Source: Myoxocephalus aenaeus (lineage: Eukaryota > Chordata > Actinopteri > Perciformes > Cottidae). From it: 64,000 nucleotides of DNA. Location: the NCBI GenBank assembly GCA_038501785.1, contig JBAMJR010000031.1, forward strand, positions 15,035,501-15,099,500. Reading direction: 5' to 3'. Every line of letters begins with the position of its first letter. Within the stretch, counting starts at the first letter, position 1. The notes beneath the pieces are model-generated. The model saw only the letters and a list, made by a program, of their open reading frames with translations. It was not told the DNA's origin and made no database searches. The position numbers were made by a program, and so were the translations under genes. This document shows, in pieces, positions 1 to 12,069 of the stretch.

Positions 1-998
1 TTTGAAACTTCTGCGTGCTTCTGTTTTTTTTTTACTGCCAGGCAGATTTTGGCTCTCGTCTTCGCTCTGCCGAGGCCCACAATCCGCACCAAATGTTTCA
101 CATTACCCGGTGTGAAAAGCCTCCTATTCCTCAGATACTCTTTTACAAGTCCACACATCCGCGGAAACTTGATATTTCATATTTCATTCTGGTTTGTGGA
201 GATGTCACTGCTAGTGGACGCCGGTTCACATGCAACCCGCCTCGACCGCTGCCTTTTGATCAGCCTGACCACGACTAATTGTGGGACGGAGAACAAATGA
301 AAGAAATATCGGGAGATTTCATGGAGAATTGCCACTCTGGCCTGAGCTGCCTGACGCCGCTACTTAGCAGTTAAACCGGCTAGTGAGCGCTTGGGAGACT
401 TAGCCTGTTTCCTCTTATGGTTACACAAAGATAATTGTAGAAAAAACACAGCTCCGACAAACTCCCCGTTCGTGCTGCTTCAAGAGGAGCGCTGGGATTT
501 AAAGTTTTTCATCGTCACACTGAAGCCATAACTTCTCCGCACATGGAAACATAACATTTACACTGTGTTCCCTTTAAGAGAAGATTTTAACAGCTGTGAG
601 CACAAGTCATCCCGACGCTTGCGAGTGACCTATTTCCCGTGTCCTCTTTTTGAGTCCGTAATAAATATAGAAACATAATATCGCAAACCACAGAATCCCC
701 ATATGTACTTAAAAGGTATTCACAACAGCGAGCCGGATCGTTCTGGCTAACAAACTCCATCCCACGGACCAAATATCAAGGGGAAGATGTTGAAAAAACT
801 GTTTTTTATTTTAAAGCAGCATAAATGTTCTCAAATGTTTAAGAGTGGCCGGGGAATCCCGCGGGGCTCGTTGGGTATCGCTCTTTGTTCCTCGTAACAG
901 GATGTAACTTTGCAAGCTGGTTTTCATTCAATCTCAAGCTCAGTCTCCTATTTAACAGTCTCAGCTCAGATTTGAATGCAACAAAGCTCCTTGTCTTA

Positions 999-1044
999 GG
1001 TGGGGGGGGGGGGGGTGGGGGGGGGGGGGGTGGGGGGGGGGGGG
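999..1044 (+). repeat. Interrupted poly-G tract
   Basis: About 46 bases are all G except for three T interruptions. G-runs of this length can form G-quadruplexes and are hard to sequence, so its true length may differ from what is shown. Confidence 0.9.
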
Positions 1045-1251
1045 ACAAATAACAATTGCCACCCGCTGTTTTGGTTGCACAAAACATGTCAGAAAAAGTT
1101 AAGGTATGTATCTGTCCAAGTAACACGTTGACCTGGCACAGCGTTTGTTAAAAAGGCGGGTGATGTTTTCCGGTTAGGAGGGGCAGGTTAGCCACGGTCT
1201 CAGCAGCAGGTGACTGGAATGAGGTCATGATGTGGTCATGGGAGGGGGGGA

Positions 1252-1253
<2 letters not shown>

Positions 1254-1297
<44 letters not shown>
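1254..1297 (+). repeat. (GT)n microsatellite
   Basis: An uninterrupted GT dinucleotide run of about 22 units. Open frames that cross it encode only alternating Cys-Val or His-Thr and are artefacts. Confidence 0.95.
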
Positions 1298-1298
<1 letters not shown>

Positions 1299-2449
1299 GA
1301 AAACTCTCCGAACAAACTGCTGTGAGGGAGGTGAAACACATCAGAGGCCGAAAGTGTTTTTTCCCCCCTCGGCTGAAGGTGTCGTTTCACACCGCACGAG
1401 CCCCGTTTGCTGTGGAATCCTGAAAATGACAAGCGGCGGGATTGATTTTGCTCCTCCATGAAAGAGATGGACCGCTACTACGAGCCCCAAGAGATAACGG
1501 GGGCAGAGGACCACAGCACACACCGTGGAGAAAGACCCTGAACCGACCTGTGTTTGCATTTAGACCACTTCATCTTGCATCCAGCTTGGCTCGCCTTAAT
1601 TCAGCGAGATTTTCCTGCATTGCCTTTTGCTGACATGACGCAGTGATCCTTCATCCCGCATCCCAGATGACGGGTTGGATCTTTTGGAAATCTGCAAGAA
1701 GTAGGAACGATCATATAGTTTCTTAAAACGCTGCTTTGTGGGGGACTTTTTCAGCTCCAATTTCAGGGAACAATGAGGGACAAATGAGCCAGTGCTGCAC
1801 CGGCAACCGCCATTTTGTATAAAAAAAAAACCTGTAAGCCGTGTAAACAATGGATAATGCAAAACACAGCTCGTAAATAAAAAAAAATTAAGAAAACATG
1901 GACATATGGACCGACGGAGAAGTTAAATTGTTCATGAGCGCACATCACTACTGAACTCGGGCTAAACCAGTAACACAAAGGTCAATCCAGTAGTGCTCGT
2001 GGATGATTGCAGCATGTATCAGAGTTGTTTGTTTTATTTTATATAAAAAAAAAAAAAAAGCTTGGAGAGCTTGTGGAACTATAGCCAGTCTTCCCAGCTG
2101 GAGATGTGTGCGAGCGTTCATGGCCTGGTGCCAACGCAAACGAGACAATAAGCCGTTTTAAGGTCCGTGGCTCTCGGAGTCGCGTGTCCCACTGGGATGA
2201 TCCTTGATCTGCAATTAAAAACATTAATTCTGCGAACTCTTATTTCAACATAGTATAACAACACTAGGTTTTAACATATTATGTAATGCTTTTTTTTTGT
2301 GTCAAATTCCCTACCCTACTTATGTCACTTGAAAATGTAAACAGCAGACATTTGCTTGTTTTTTTTAGGTGGCATGAGTAAGAAATGAGTCATCCTGGTT
2401 CTGGTAACTATCATGTGTTTTATTTTATTCTCCAAAATCTGTAGATTAG

Positions 2450-3180
2450 GCGTTCCATTGTCCAATGGCTTGACAACTAGTGTGTACAGCTGGTGTAAAT
2501 GGAGGGGAGAGGGGGAATAAATCTCCCTGTGGGAGGAAGACCCCGGCCACGCCCCGGTTTGGGCTGAACCTCCGGTTGTTTACAACGCTAGGCTCCGCCC
2601 CTGTGTCAACAAGGCCTGTCACGTTAGAAACAAGTGGAAAAGTCTCCAACTGACACTTTTAAGACTTATTTTTGATAACGAGAGGTGGGAGATTATTCTA
2701 CCTGTTCCCTGTGATGTTTCAGGATTATTATAATTTTTTGCCACTAACTTCCAGATATGTTCAGTTAAAGGATCATGCAGTTTTTTTGGGTGGGATTCCA
2801 CTTCAAAGAGACTGGAAACGCAGTCTTGTCCTGCCCAAATTGTCAGGAAACGAGTAGTTTGCAGCACTCAGTGTCCCACTGAGCTGCTGGTCGGTTGTTT
2901 AATGGAGCGTTCAGATCATCCTCGTAAAAGTGCCTATTTGGCAAAATATCACATGACCATGTTATATTTCCAGGAGAGGAAAAATGTATTAAACTATAGT
3001 TTATCCCACTTCCTTCCCTGTTAGATGCTGGTGGGTGAACATATTGCCAATGTTTAAATTGAGAAACGAGGGATGGGTCGTGTAAATGATCAGACATGAA
3101 AATAAATCAATGATTCATTCATAAGACAGAATTAATATAATAGATATCCAATGGATCAATACACAATAAAGTTGATTTGA
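2450..3180. other. Unique non-coding DNA, nothing recognised
   Basis: Mixed-composition sequence without recognisable exons, terminal repeats or tandem repeats. A moderately GC-rich patch lies at 2,490-2,610. Confidence 0.4.
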
Positions 3181-3209
3181 TTTATTTGTGTATATTGTGT
3201 ACTTGAGTA

Positions 3210-3249
3210 CTATATATATATATGTCTGTGTGTATATATATACTATATA

Positions 3250-3298
<49 letters not shown>

Positions 3299-3345
3299 CT
3301 ACATATGTGTATCAATATATATATAATATATATATTTCCCTCCTC
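3210..3345 (+). repeat. Compound (TA)n/(GT)n microsatellite
   Basis: Alternating TA and GT blocks, with small interruptions, over about 135 bases. It is typical of fish intergenic DNA. Confidence 0.9.
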
Positions 3346-3494
3346 CAACACATAGTTTGATTAACACGTGTTAAGACACAACAACATGTGAAAATAGTTA
3401 AAACATTGTACTTTCATGACAGCTTTCAAAAAACAACAACCTTGTAGAACAAACACAAGCAAGTACATTGAAATAAATTATGAACAGTCCAATT

Positions 3495-3496
<2 letters not shown>

Positions 3497-3526
<30 letters not shown>
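3497..3526 (+). repeat. (CA)n microsatellite
   Basis: An uninterrupted CA run of about 15 units. Confidence 0.95.
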
Positions 3527-3527
<1 letters not shown>

Positions 3528-4069
3528 TCACGCCCTGAGCTTCTCTGCTGAGTTCGGCGTGTTTTGGGCGAGTTCTCTGCATCGATGATGTCTTAGTGAG
3601 GTATCGCCTTTCGCTCTTTCGCTCTCCCGTCCCATTTGCTGAGCGGCGAGGGGCGACACAGAGACATCAATCTCCTGAACTACCTGTTTGAGAGGCTGCC
3701 AAGAGGAGGGGAACTGGATCTCAGTTTAGCTCGTAATGATGCCTAAACAAACCCCGTTAAGTAAAAAGCAGAGGGAGTGTAAGAATTGAGAAGTCTTCCG
3801 AGGCCTCAAAATGCAACCCCCCGTTATCTGATATGATTCATAGAGTGCGTTGAGGAAGATGAGTGAGTGGGAAATCTCCTCCGCTTGGCGTTCTCGGACT
3901 TCACATCCGACAAGACGAATGAGCTTGATGAGTTCTTCAATTTCCACCTTCGCGTTTGGCCTTCACGGTTTCTTTCTTCTTCCATTTCCGCGGAGCCACT
4001 TTACGGGAGTCATGAGAAACGCGCCGCCATCAAAGAATGACTTTGTTAGGATATTATGAGCTGATGTGA

Positions 4070-4072
<3 letters not shown>

Positions 4073-4130
<58 letters not shown>
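4073..4130 (+). repeat. (GA)n polypurine microsatellite
   Basis: A GA run of nearly 30 units. Such a polypurine-polypyrimidine mirror repeat can in principle form triplex (H-DNA). Confidence 0.95.
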
Positions 4131-4133
<3 letters not shown>

Positions 4134-4549
4134 TACACCATTGGTAATGGATCATAAATTACACTTTTTATGGAACGATGCGATTTGATCTGGGTGTCAG
4201 CCCATTGGAGTGAGCGGAGCCAGGAGGTTTCTCTTCGGGCTGTTTGTGCTCCAGATGATGTTAACAGTGAGAAGGAGGACCGAAAACAATTAGTCCCTAA
4301 AGACCAACAAGCCTCGTCGTGCCAAAGTGCTGCAGGAATGAGAAACTCAGATGTTCTTTGAGACCAAATCCGATTGACTCGTTTGTGGATCTGGTTCAAG
4401 TGCGGACGCATTTCTGTCCGGGAAGAGCTCTTAACTTCGTAAAAGAAGAAGTCCCTCGCGTCTCCCTGATATCTAATAGTATCCAACAGGAAACTGATCA
4501 GATGATTCACCACAACATTAAAGAGGCAGAACAAGTCAATCCCTGAGAG

Positions 4550-7320
4550 ATAAACTGTAACACTGTTTTGTCGCTATTCAAAATAACGGATGGAGAAAAA
4601 TACACGCCGAAAGCTACTGCAAGGAACTTAAATGTTTTGTGCAATTTGGCGGTCCCTGTGGACAAAAGCGGTAGTGTTTCCGAGTTTTAGAAAACCTCTC
4701 ACTTTACTGCATTGGGCTCTTATTAAGAATTACATGTATTATTTTCCCATAAAACAATATGAGTGAGATTTCATTCTTCCCTCAGAAGTTGTCTGAGACC
4801 AAAAGAGAGCAAAAAGAGAGTGAATGTTGGACTAAAGTTCCTCTGTGTCTGCTGGATGTGTAAACAGACAGTTTAGTCAACATTAATACATTTTGTTGAT
4901 TTGTAATTGGCTTAACCTTAACCCAGAAGTTGTTCTTCCCTCTGCATGTGACCAACAGGTGACAACTCTGTGCCCTGTTCCTGTGCATTGTAACTTAATA
5001 TAAATTGAAGTGGAGGAATTTAATTCCCACGTAACTTCTATTCACATTAGATGATCATTTTCTGCCTTGACGCTCATTTTTCAAACTGTTACGACCTCAT
5101 TGTAGCGACTCCCGTCCAGGAGGAGGGTATCGTATCCCCCCGAAGTGAGGAACAAAACATCAGTCGGCTCAACAAGAGTCTCAGCAAGTGCAGCAGCCGC
5201 CACATACCACACTTTAACAAGTATCTTACCACACTCACGCTGTAACCAAGTCAAACCATATGGGCAGAAGGAGGGGTTGGGGGTCCCATCTCAGGATCGA
5301 GCCATAAGTCATGTTGAAATACCTCGGAGAACAACAACATGTGGACAGTCACCATCCTGAGGTGGAAAACTAGAAACAGACAGGCAGCTAACAGAGAGAT
5401 AACAGCTTTTTTAACTTTATTGGAATAACTGGAAACAGCGTCTGGCAACTTCAGACTTAATATTAATTTAGTTCAAATGTTCCATCTTATTACTAATACC
5501 CCTTTAGTTCAAATGTTCCCATCATCTTATTCCAAACCGTTTAACAGTATCATTCATAATTAGCTTGTTCCTGATCCTCATCTAAATTCTATGAAATCCT
5601 TTATTTATTTATTTTACATAAAGTTAAAGACAAGTTTTTAATGAATGGCACATCAGGATTTAAGAGATTAATTATACATGCTTGTTTCTTATTTTAAACC
5701 CAGGAAGATTTTATCAATATGTTTTGCAGTATCATATATTCATATCATAACATTTCATCAGCAATTACCTCCTTAAAAGTGACGATATGCATTTATTACA
5801 AACTTATTCCTAAAAGAAAAAAATTGATGTTTAGGATTTGGACAATCACACATTTCTTTCACAAAATGTTGTCTAATGTGAGTTGATTTTTACTTTTTGT
5901 AGTTTGATTTTTGACTTTAGCTCCGTGAATAAATGCTAAATTGTATCAATAAATGAACATGAAATGAAGTAGAACACACGACAAGAACCACTCTTTAAAA
6001 TAACATGTGATTTTTTTAAGAGAAGCGCTAACAATTAAAAAAAAGCAGAATTCAAAGGCAATAAAGCCCTCCAGTTTAGTCTATTCTCACAGAGGGAACC
6101 CGGCGCGTTCCTCTGAATTTTTAACTTGCCGAGTGCGATCAAATAACTGTCAAATAGTTAATTGATGAAAGCAATATTTATATTTTCTATGAGCTACACT
6201 CACAGTTAATTTTGCTTGTAGAATAATGCTGGCTCACGCTACGCTAGCAAGCGCGAGAATAAACAAAGCTTCAGTCTTACGCCGCTGCACTCGGGGGTTT
6301 CCGCGCTGCAGCGAGGAGCTAACGGTGGCTAACGGTGACTAACACTACAGCAAACTTCAGATAGATATCGTTGTGGAGTTAACATAACTGTCAGGTTGCC
6401 GCTTTGTCACTTTTGCGATTGCCTCTCAAACAAATCGTTTCTCTTCACAATGTCGTGGAAAATCTTTCAAAATGCTCAAAAGGCATGCCAATATTTCTAC
6501 TCAAACGGGTCGTAAAAAGCACGACTGTAAACTTACTAAACTCTTCAGGTCCCACAAATAAACTCAAACTAACAACATTTATCTATACTGGGAAAAAAAG
6601 AAGAATAAAAAAGATCCCAAGGGAGACAGTTGAAGCTTTTCTCAAGTAGATCTCGAATTGATTTATGAGTTCAGTTCAGTTTGGGAAATTATAAGAAAGT
6701 TATAGATCAAACTTAAATCGGCTCCAATCTATGTTCCTTGTTATACTCTCAGATATCTAGAATCATTACCGCCTCAGCATTTCACCTGTTAAGGGGACAT
6801 AAGTTAACAAAAACGTGGCTTTAAACTGCTAAAATTGATGTTGGCTTTAATGCTGTCTAGAGTTCTGGCGTTGCCGCTTACGAAGATAAAGAATTAGTCT
6901 TGTGTGACGGTGAAAAACTGACAGCTCCAGTTAAAAGTATCTGTGGCAGAGAGTACAAAAAATGACCTCGCTTTACAAATCACCCAAACATTCCTCCTAT
7001 GAGACATGCACAACGTTTTAGTTCTACACAGCATGCATGCACACATGACGCTCAGCCACCTGGCTCGGCTACGTCCCCTTTTTTTTTTTTTTTATGTGGG
7101 AATTTCAGACTAATTCAGCCAGGAATGTCAGATGTGTTCTCAAGATGATGCACCTGATACTAAAAAGCACTTCACAAGAGCTCAGTACAAGACAGATCGC
7201 TCCCTGGAGACCGCTGCTCCTCTTTCCATCTTTTTTTCTTCTTCTTTTCACCAACAGAGACGCCTGCTGGTGCTGCGGCGTCCCGTCATGCCATTTATAT
7301 CTCAAAGATGGTGAGAGAGG
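4550..7320. other. Non-coding AT-rich region, no gene recognised
   Basis: About 2.8 kb without tandem repeats or recognisable coding exons. A GC-richer patch at 6,090-6,400 contains tandem-like 'taacggtggctaacggtgac' wording near 6,320. I see no terminal inverted repeats. Old, decayed transposon sequence is possible but cannot be shown by eye. Confidence 0.4.
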
Positions 7321-7324
7321 GACG

Positions 7325-8019
7325 GATATCACATTTATCAAAGTACTGTACTTGAGTATCTCCACTTTCTGCTACTTTATACTTGTACTCCATTAATACT
7401 TTTTTTTCTTATTTTAACAGTTTGAATCACCTTGCAGATTCAGATTATTAATGAAATATATAGTCATTCATAAATTATGTGTTTTTACAGATTAAGACAC
7501 CAGGCAGTACACAATCCAATGGTATAATATGTATAATTAGGAAATGGGCCATCATTTGTACTTTTACTTTTGGTATTTTGATAAGATTTTGAATAGAGTG
7601 TAATAGAGTATTTTTACTCGAAACATCAATTCAACAATCATTAAGAAAATAATGATAATACATTTTAATTACAATACTTCTGAACTTTTACTAGTAATTG
7701 AGTACTTATACATTGTTGTGTTGGTATCGTTACTTAAGTAAACGATCCGATTTCTCTCACATGACAAACAGCCGCACTATCAACACAGAATACGAATCAA
7801 CTAATACATTATGATGTATTATTAGAGGTTAAGATAAAGTGTTTTAAAAACATCAAACTAGCTACACAGCAACATTTAGGAAATGAACACATTAATGCAT
7901 CACTTACTATACAAATTAAGGTACTTGAGTATTTGTATTTTGTATATTATATACAAAGGAGTTAAAAACATCCACAGAAACAATGAAAAACATAATTGCA
8001 GCACTAATATTAACCAAGA

Positions 8020-8076
<57 letters not shown>

Positions 8077-8276
8077 AATAATATATGTATATATTATATA
8101 ACATGTATATATAATATAAAAATATGTATATATATATATATATATATAAACAATATTAAAACAGAGAGGAAACATTTTACTGCACTATATATGAAATTTT
8201 TTCATAGTACTTTTAGCGAATTATACTTGTATTTAAGTTAAGTTATTTAAGATACTTCTTCTTCTTCCACCACTGC
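7325..8276 (+). repeat. AGTACTT-rich dispersed fish repeat (copy A) with (TA)n expansion
   Basis: The segment is built of TACTTTTACTT/AAGTAC-type words and ends in a ccaccactg motif. Similar stretches occur near 9,340-10,230, 23,610-23,960, 33,180-33,390 and 36,105-36,480. The multiple copies and the shared wording mark a dispersed repeat, probably remnants of a non-autonomous DNA transposon. The superfamily is not determined. A long TA microsatellite (about 8,021-8,150) has expanded inside it. Confidence 0.6.
8021..8150 (+). repeat. (TA)n microsatellite, interrupted
   Basis: A pure TA block at 8,021-8,071 is followed by degenerate TA-rich sequence. It lies inside an AGTACTT-rich repeat. Confidence 0.9.
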
Positions 8277-8279
8277 TTG

Positions 8280-9080
8280 TCTCTTTTTTTCGTGCACACT
8301 TTATGTCTTTGGACCCGGGAGATGATGGGCTGAGACACCAGCAGGCCAGAGCTCGGAGGGGGAGGTATAGAGACGGGGTCTGGAGGGGAGGAGGCGTTTT
8401 TTTGGCAGCAACTTCAGAGAGGACGGGACACCTCGGGATCAGGTCGATTAGGGCTTGCGTGCCCGTGTCCAGGTTTATGGCGGCTTTTCACTGGAACATA
8501 ACCTCTTTGTTGGACAGAGGGGTGAGGCAGGTGTTTTCTCCCCCTCTTCCTCCCCTTCTCTCATCAAGTGTAACTCAATGAGGCCCTGAGTTAGACACAT
8601 ATGCACATTTGAGGATGAGCCAACGGAATCAAACCATCTCTGCTCTACAATTTGTGTAAAAGTAGAGCAAAAAAACGTCATGGTCGTAATAAATAGATCC
8701 CGGTCCACGGGAGAGTAAACACCAGATATAAAGTACCTGGAAAATACTTTAATTTAATGTTATAACTGTGACAAAAAAAACGCATTGAGGCTCAGGTCGA
8801 CTTAAAAAGATAATGTACACACAGAGAGAGTAAGTCAACAAGCGTCTCACATTCAGCATTTCTGATAACAAAAAGAGGTTATGATCGTTTTTCTATCATC
8901 ACACTGAGTGACAGCAGACAAAACCGATGAAAGTGTTTATGCAAATAGTTGCGAGTTAGGAAACTAGATCTACTCCTAATTTTCTGGCGAGTTAGGAAAA
9001 CACGTGAAGCTAATCTACTCCTGCACGGATCCTTTATGCAAAAAGTAAACAGTGGAAACGGCCCGAAGGCTAAGAGACTC
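8280..9080. other. Non-coding DNA, nothing recognised
   Basis: Between the AGTACTT repeat and the next CA microsatellite I see no conserved coding frame or terminal repeat. A purine-rich, GC-elevated patch at 8,310-8,560 gives a 92-codon open frame with no recognisable protein character. Confidence 0.4.
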
Positions 9081-9137
9081 CAAGAGAGTCTTTGTTTGAC
9101 CTTTGCCCTCAGTCAGTTATTGCAGTAGCACTGGTGC

Positions 9138-9138
<1 letters not shown>

Positions 9139-9195
<57 letters not shown>
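9139..9195 (+). repeat. (CA)n microsatellite
   Basis: An uninterrupted CA run of about 28 units. Confidence 0.95.
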
Positions 9196-9196
<1 letters not shown>

Positions 9197-9339
9197 TTGC
9201 TTGCAAACTCTAGATTGTATCAAAAAGTACAACAATGCCTTTTTGTAAAAACAAAGAAGTATTCATCCGAACAGCTACTGACGACTCTTTGTTTCAAGAA
9301 AGGGTTTGTCCGTTTTTGTCAGGTGGAAAATTGTCTCAT

Positions 9340-10235
9340 GTAAAAGTACCAACTAAACAGTGTATAAGTACTCCGTTACAAATAAAAGTCATGGATTTAA
9401 AATCTTACTTAAAAAGTACAGAAGTATCAAAATGTAAATAAAGTATCAAAAGTACTTGTTTCTGGAAAAAAAATTACCGTACTTTTCGGGTTATAAGCCG
9501 CTACTACCTTCGGTCAGTGTCCCCGACAGCTCCCCGCTGTAGCCAGCTGGGGCTCCTGCTAGCGCTCCGTCACTTCCCCGCTAACTTCCGCTAGCCCCCT
9601 GAAAACCACCGAAGGTAGCGGGACCAGGCTCGACACCCGACTTGGGCAGAGGGGACGCGGGCAGTAGCAGCAGCAGCGGGCAGTAGCAGCAGCAGTGGCC
9701 GGTAGCAGCAGAAGCGCTAGCTAGCAGCGCTACTAGCTTGCTACAGCGGGGACACTGATCAGCCGTAGGAGCGGCTTGTAACCCGAAAAGTACGGTATGT
9801 TGATTATTGATGAATTTATGTAGCAGTTGGTAAGTCATGGTAGCAATACCACAATGTAAAAAATAACATATTATCTTATTTATATTTTGTATTGATAATC
9901 AAAATCTGCAAAGTATCACGTTATTGAATAAAAAGTACATAACCGACCTCTGAGAGGTAGTGCAGTTGTGACAGTAAATTAAATGACGTCTCTTCTCGTG
10001 AGGAAAGAGCCTGGAAGACGTTTAAATCAAGTACTAAAAGTAAAAAGTATACAATAAATACCCACAATTGTACACAACATCTTTTTGATGTAGTGGAGTG
10101 TGTGACAGAAGGAGAAGTATCATGAAATGGAAATACTCAAGTACAATATTGAAGTACTTCTACTTTTCTTAAGTATAGTATAGCCTTCTTGAGTTTGTGG
10201 AGTAAGTTACCTTCCACCACCTGTGTGAGGTTCGG
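9340..10235 (-). repeat. AGTACTT-rich dispersed repeat (copy B), interrupted by a MITE
   Basis: Words such as AAGTAC and AGTATCAAAAGTAC flank the small transposon at 9,477-9,795 on both sides, at about 9,340-9,475 and 9,890-10,235. The right end again closes with ccaccacc. This suggests that the MITE inserted into an older copy of this repeat. The strand assignment is tentative. Confidence 0.5.
9477..9795. mobile_element. Non-autonomous DNA transposon (MITE) with 48-bp inverted repeats and TA target duplication
   Basis: The element begins CCGTACTTTTCGGGTTATAA at 9,477-9,496 and ends with the matching inverted sequence at 9,776-9,795. Inverted arms extend to about 9,524 and from 9,748, and match at roughly 41 of 48 positions by eye. 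A TA dinucleotide directly flanks both ends (9,475-9,476 and 9,796-9,797). The 319-bp interior has degenerate GCAGTAGCAGCAGCAG-type repeats and GCTAGC words, and no transposase. TA duplication is usual for Tc1/mariner-like transposition, but I cannot assign the family. Confidence 0.85.
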
Positions 10236-10239
10236 TTGT

Positions 10240-11030
10240 TTAGTCCAGTCATCACAAAGTAAATGTGTGAGATGATGAATGGGAGAGGAAGCAATGCTCT
10301 GCTACATAATTGTTTAGTAATATTTTGTACTAATAGTTTTGTAGTTAATTAAATAAAAACATCAGAAAATTTTCAAAATAGACAAAATGTGCCAACACCT
10401 CTAAACTGGACCACTCACTGGTTTCATCTTTATTACAAACTGAATATTTGGCTTATTTTAAAAGTATAATCTTGATTTGTGAAGTAACCAGTAACTCCAG
10501 CTGTCAGATACATGCAGTGGAGTTAAAAGTGCAATATTTGCCTCTGATATGTGGCAACTGCAGAAGGAGTTTGGCATTTTAGTAAAAAAAAAAAAAAAAA
10601 AACTTCTAACTCCATTTGGGTGGCCGTATGGAGAGCGAGGCGTGCTCACATCTACACATGGCACAGCCTCCCACCGCCAGCGGAGAGCGAAGCGGCCTCA
10701 ACACATCAATAAAGTGTATCTACGCCTTTCACATGTAGAAATACCAAACTATCAGTCACACAGCAGGCAGCGGGGGCCGGTTCCACCGACACATCCTCCC
10801 CGAACATGTGTGAAAGTGTGTGCCACCTTTTCTCTCATTCACACCCATGAGAGAACGTGGTATTTGTGAAGACTATAAATCATATTTAACAGACTCCTTT
10901 GTGTTTCATGCTTCAAATCAAGTATTGTATGCCGTGTAAGCAGAGTTTTATAGATAAAAAATGAGTACAGGTCTGGGTGAAAACATGGATAAATTAGTTG
11001 AGAAGTTAACGTTTTGGGGGGATTTTGAGC
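10240..11030. other. Non-coding DNA, nothing recognised
   Basis: AT-rich sequence with one poly-A run (about 10,586-10,602). No exon-like or repeat structure was seen. Confidence 0.4.
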
Positions 11031-11037
11031 CAAATGT

Positions 11038-11580
11038 GGGTAGTAGGCATGGATGGATTACTGAAGGAGCCTTCCAGGCACAGGCCCAGGGGCCAAAAGT
11101 GTCAGGGTCACCTAGAACATGTCAATCAAAGAGACCAGTACCAACCAGGTGACTCCAAATGACCACAAAGAAACATGAAACAATCTTAATAAGAGACCAA
11201 AACAAACCACAAAGAGACCCAACAAGGCTACAAAGAGCCACAAAACAACTACACAATTCACAAAACAACTACAAAGAGTCACAAAACCACTGCAAAAAGA
11301 CCCAAAACAATGACAAAAAGACAACAAACAACTACAAAGAGTCACAAAACAACTGCAAAAAGACACAAAACACCTACAAAAAGACACAAAACAACTGCAA
11401 AAAGACCGAAAACAATGCAAAAAGACAACAAACAACTACAAAAAGACACAAAACAAGACAAAAAGGTTTCTACAAATATACCAAAACAATTACAACTAAC
11501 TACAAAGAGACAAAAAACAACTACAAGAGACACAATGTTCACAAAGAGACAACAAGAAGATACAAAACTACAAAGTCTGT
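11038..11580 (+). repeat. Degenerate ACAAAGAGACACAAAACAACT-type minisatellite with leader (copy 1)
   Basis: A leader at 11,047-11,110 contains GCATGGATGGATTACTGAA and a gggcc-rich stretch. About 420 bases of short units with core ACAAAGA/ACAAAAC-type wording follow. The same leader-plus-satellite order recurs at 16,980-17,510 on the same strand. The 190-codon open frame across it is a low-complexity Lys/Thr/Asn product of the repeat and not a gene. Confidence 0.8.
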
Positions 11581-11746
11581 GTCTTTTTCCCGCGTTAGAA
11601 AAGTGGAGGGGCCTTTTGCATGTCTGTGCTCAGGGGATCATTGTCTTATAATCAAATATTTCTGTCTAGCTTTTTCAAAGAAATATGATTTTGCAGAACA
11701 TGTCGAAATAATGGCTTTAAAATGCATTTGATCAAAGTGTAAATAT

Positions 11747-11784
11747 GTATTATAACGTAGTATAATAACACTATGTTATAATAC
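11747..11784. repeat. AT-rich imperfect palindrome
   Basis: Arms 11,747-11,761 and 11,770-11,784 pair with one mismatch around an 8-base loop. Its function is unknown. It may be a remnant of a small transposon end. Confidence 0.6.
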
Positions 11785-11960
11785 ATAGTCTGTAATCACC
11801 TGAAACTAATCATTGTTGGGTTTTCATTAGCTTCGGATGATCCCTTTGTATCTACAAGGCGAGCAGCTCTTCTTCACGGAGTCCACCATTTTGCACTGCC
11901 ATGTTTCTACAGTGGCCCAGAAGGGACAAACCAAACATTGGCTCTAGACAGAGACTTTCA

Positions 11961-12068
11961 CTCTTCTTCTTCTTCTTCTTCTTCTTCTTCTTCTTCTTCT
12001 TCTTCTTCTTCTTCTTCTTCTTCTTCTCCTCCTCCTCCTCCTCCTCCTCCTCCTCCTCCTCCTCCTCC
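11961..12068 (+). repeat. (TTC)n-(TCC)n polypyrimidine tract
   Basis: About 66 bases of TTC repeats switch directly to about 42 bases of TCC repeats, giving some 108 bases of uninterrupted pyrimidine. Such mirror-symmetric tracts can form intramolecular triplexes. The open frames across both strands (poly-Ser/Phe, or poly-Lys/Glu) are artefacts. Confidence 0.95.
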
Positions 12069-12069
12069 A

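Larger units (their letters stand above)
1..2450. other. Non-coding upstream region, no gene recognised
   Basis: No open frame here has recognisable homology, and the longest are low-complexity or short. The stretch holds a poly-G tract near 1,000-1,044, a (GT)n microsatellite at 1,254-1,297 and poly-A runs near 1,821 and 2,045. The rest is unique-looking AT-rich DNA. A distant neighbour gene's regulatory DNA or an unspliced non-coding transcript cannot be excluded. Confidence 0.5.

Noticed and set aside
3497..3526. CRISPR-like or regulatory repeat arrays
   Set aside because: All the tandem arrays in the window are microsatellites or minisatellites without unique spacers, in a eukaryotic genome.
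4046..4534. A 162-codon minus-strand frame with a Ser-Leu repeat
   Set aside because: The repeat comes from the (GA)n microsatellite. The rest has no recognisable domain and no splice context.
6404..6649. A possible basic 81-residue protein
   Set aside because: No known motif, no splice or promoter context, and composition fits random AT-rich translation.
11159..11731. A 190-codon open frame rich in Lys, Thr and Asn
   Set aside because: It is a translation of the ACAAAGAGACACAAAAC minisatellite. The opposite strand is equally open (Cys/Phe-rich), as expected of a low-complexity tract.
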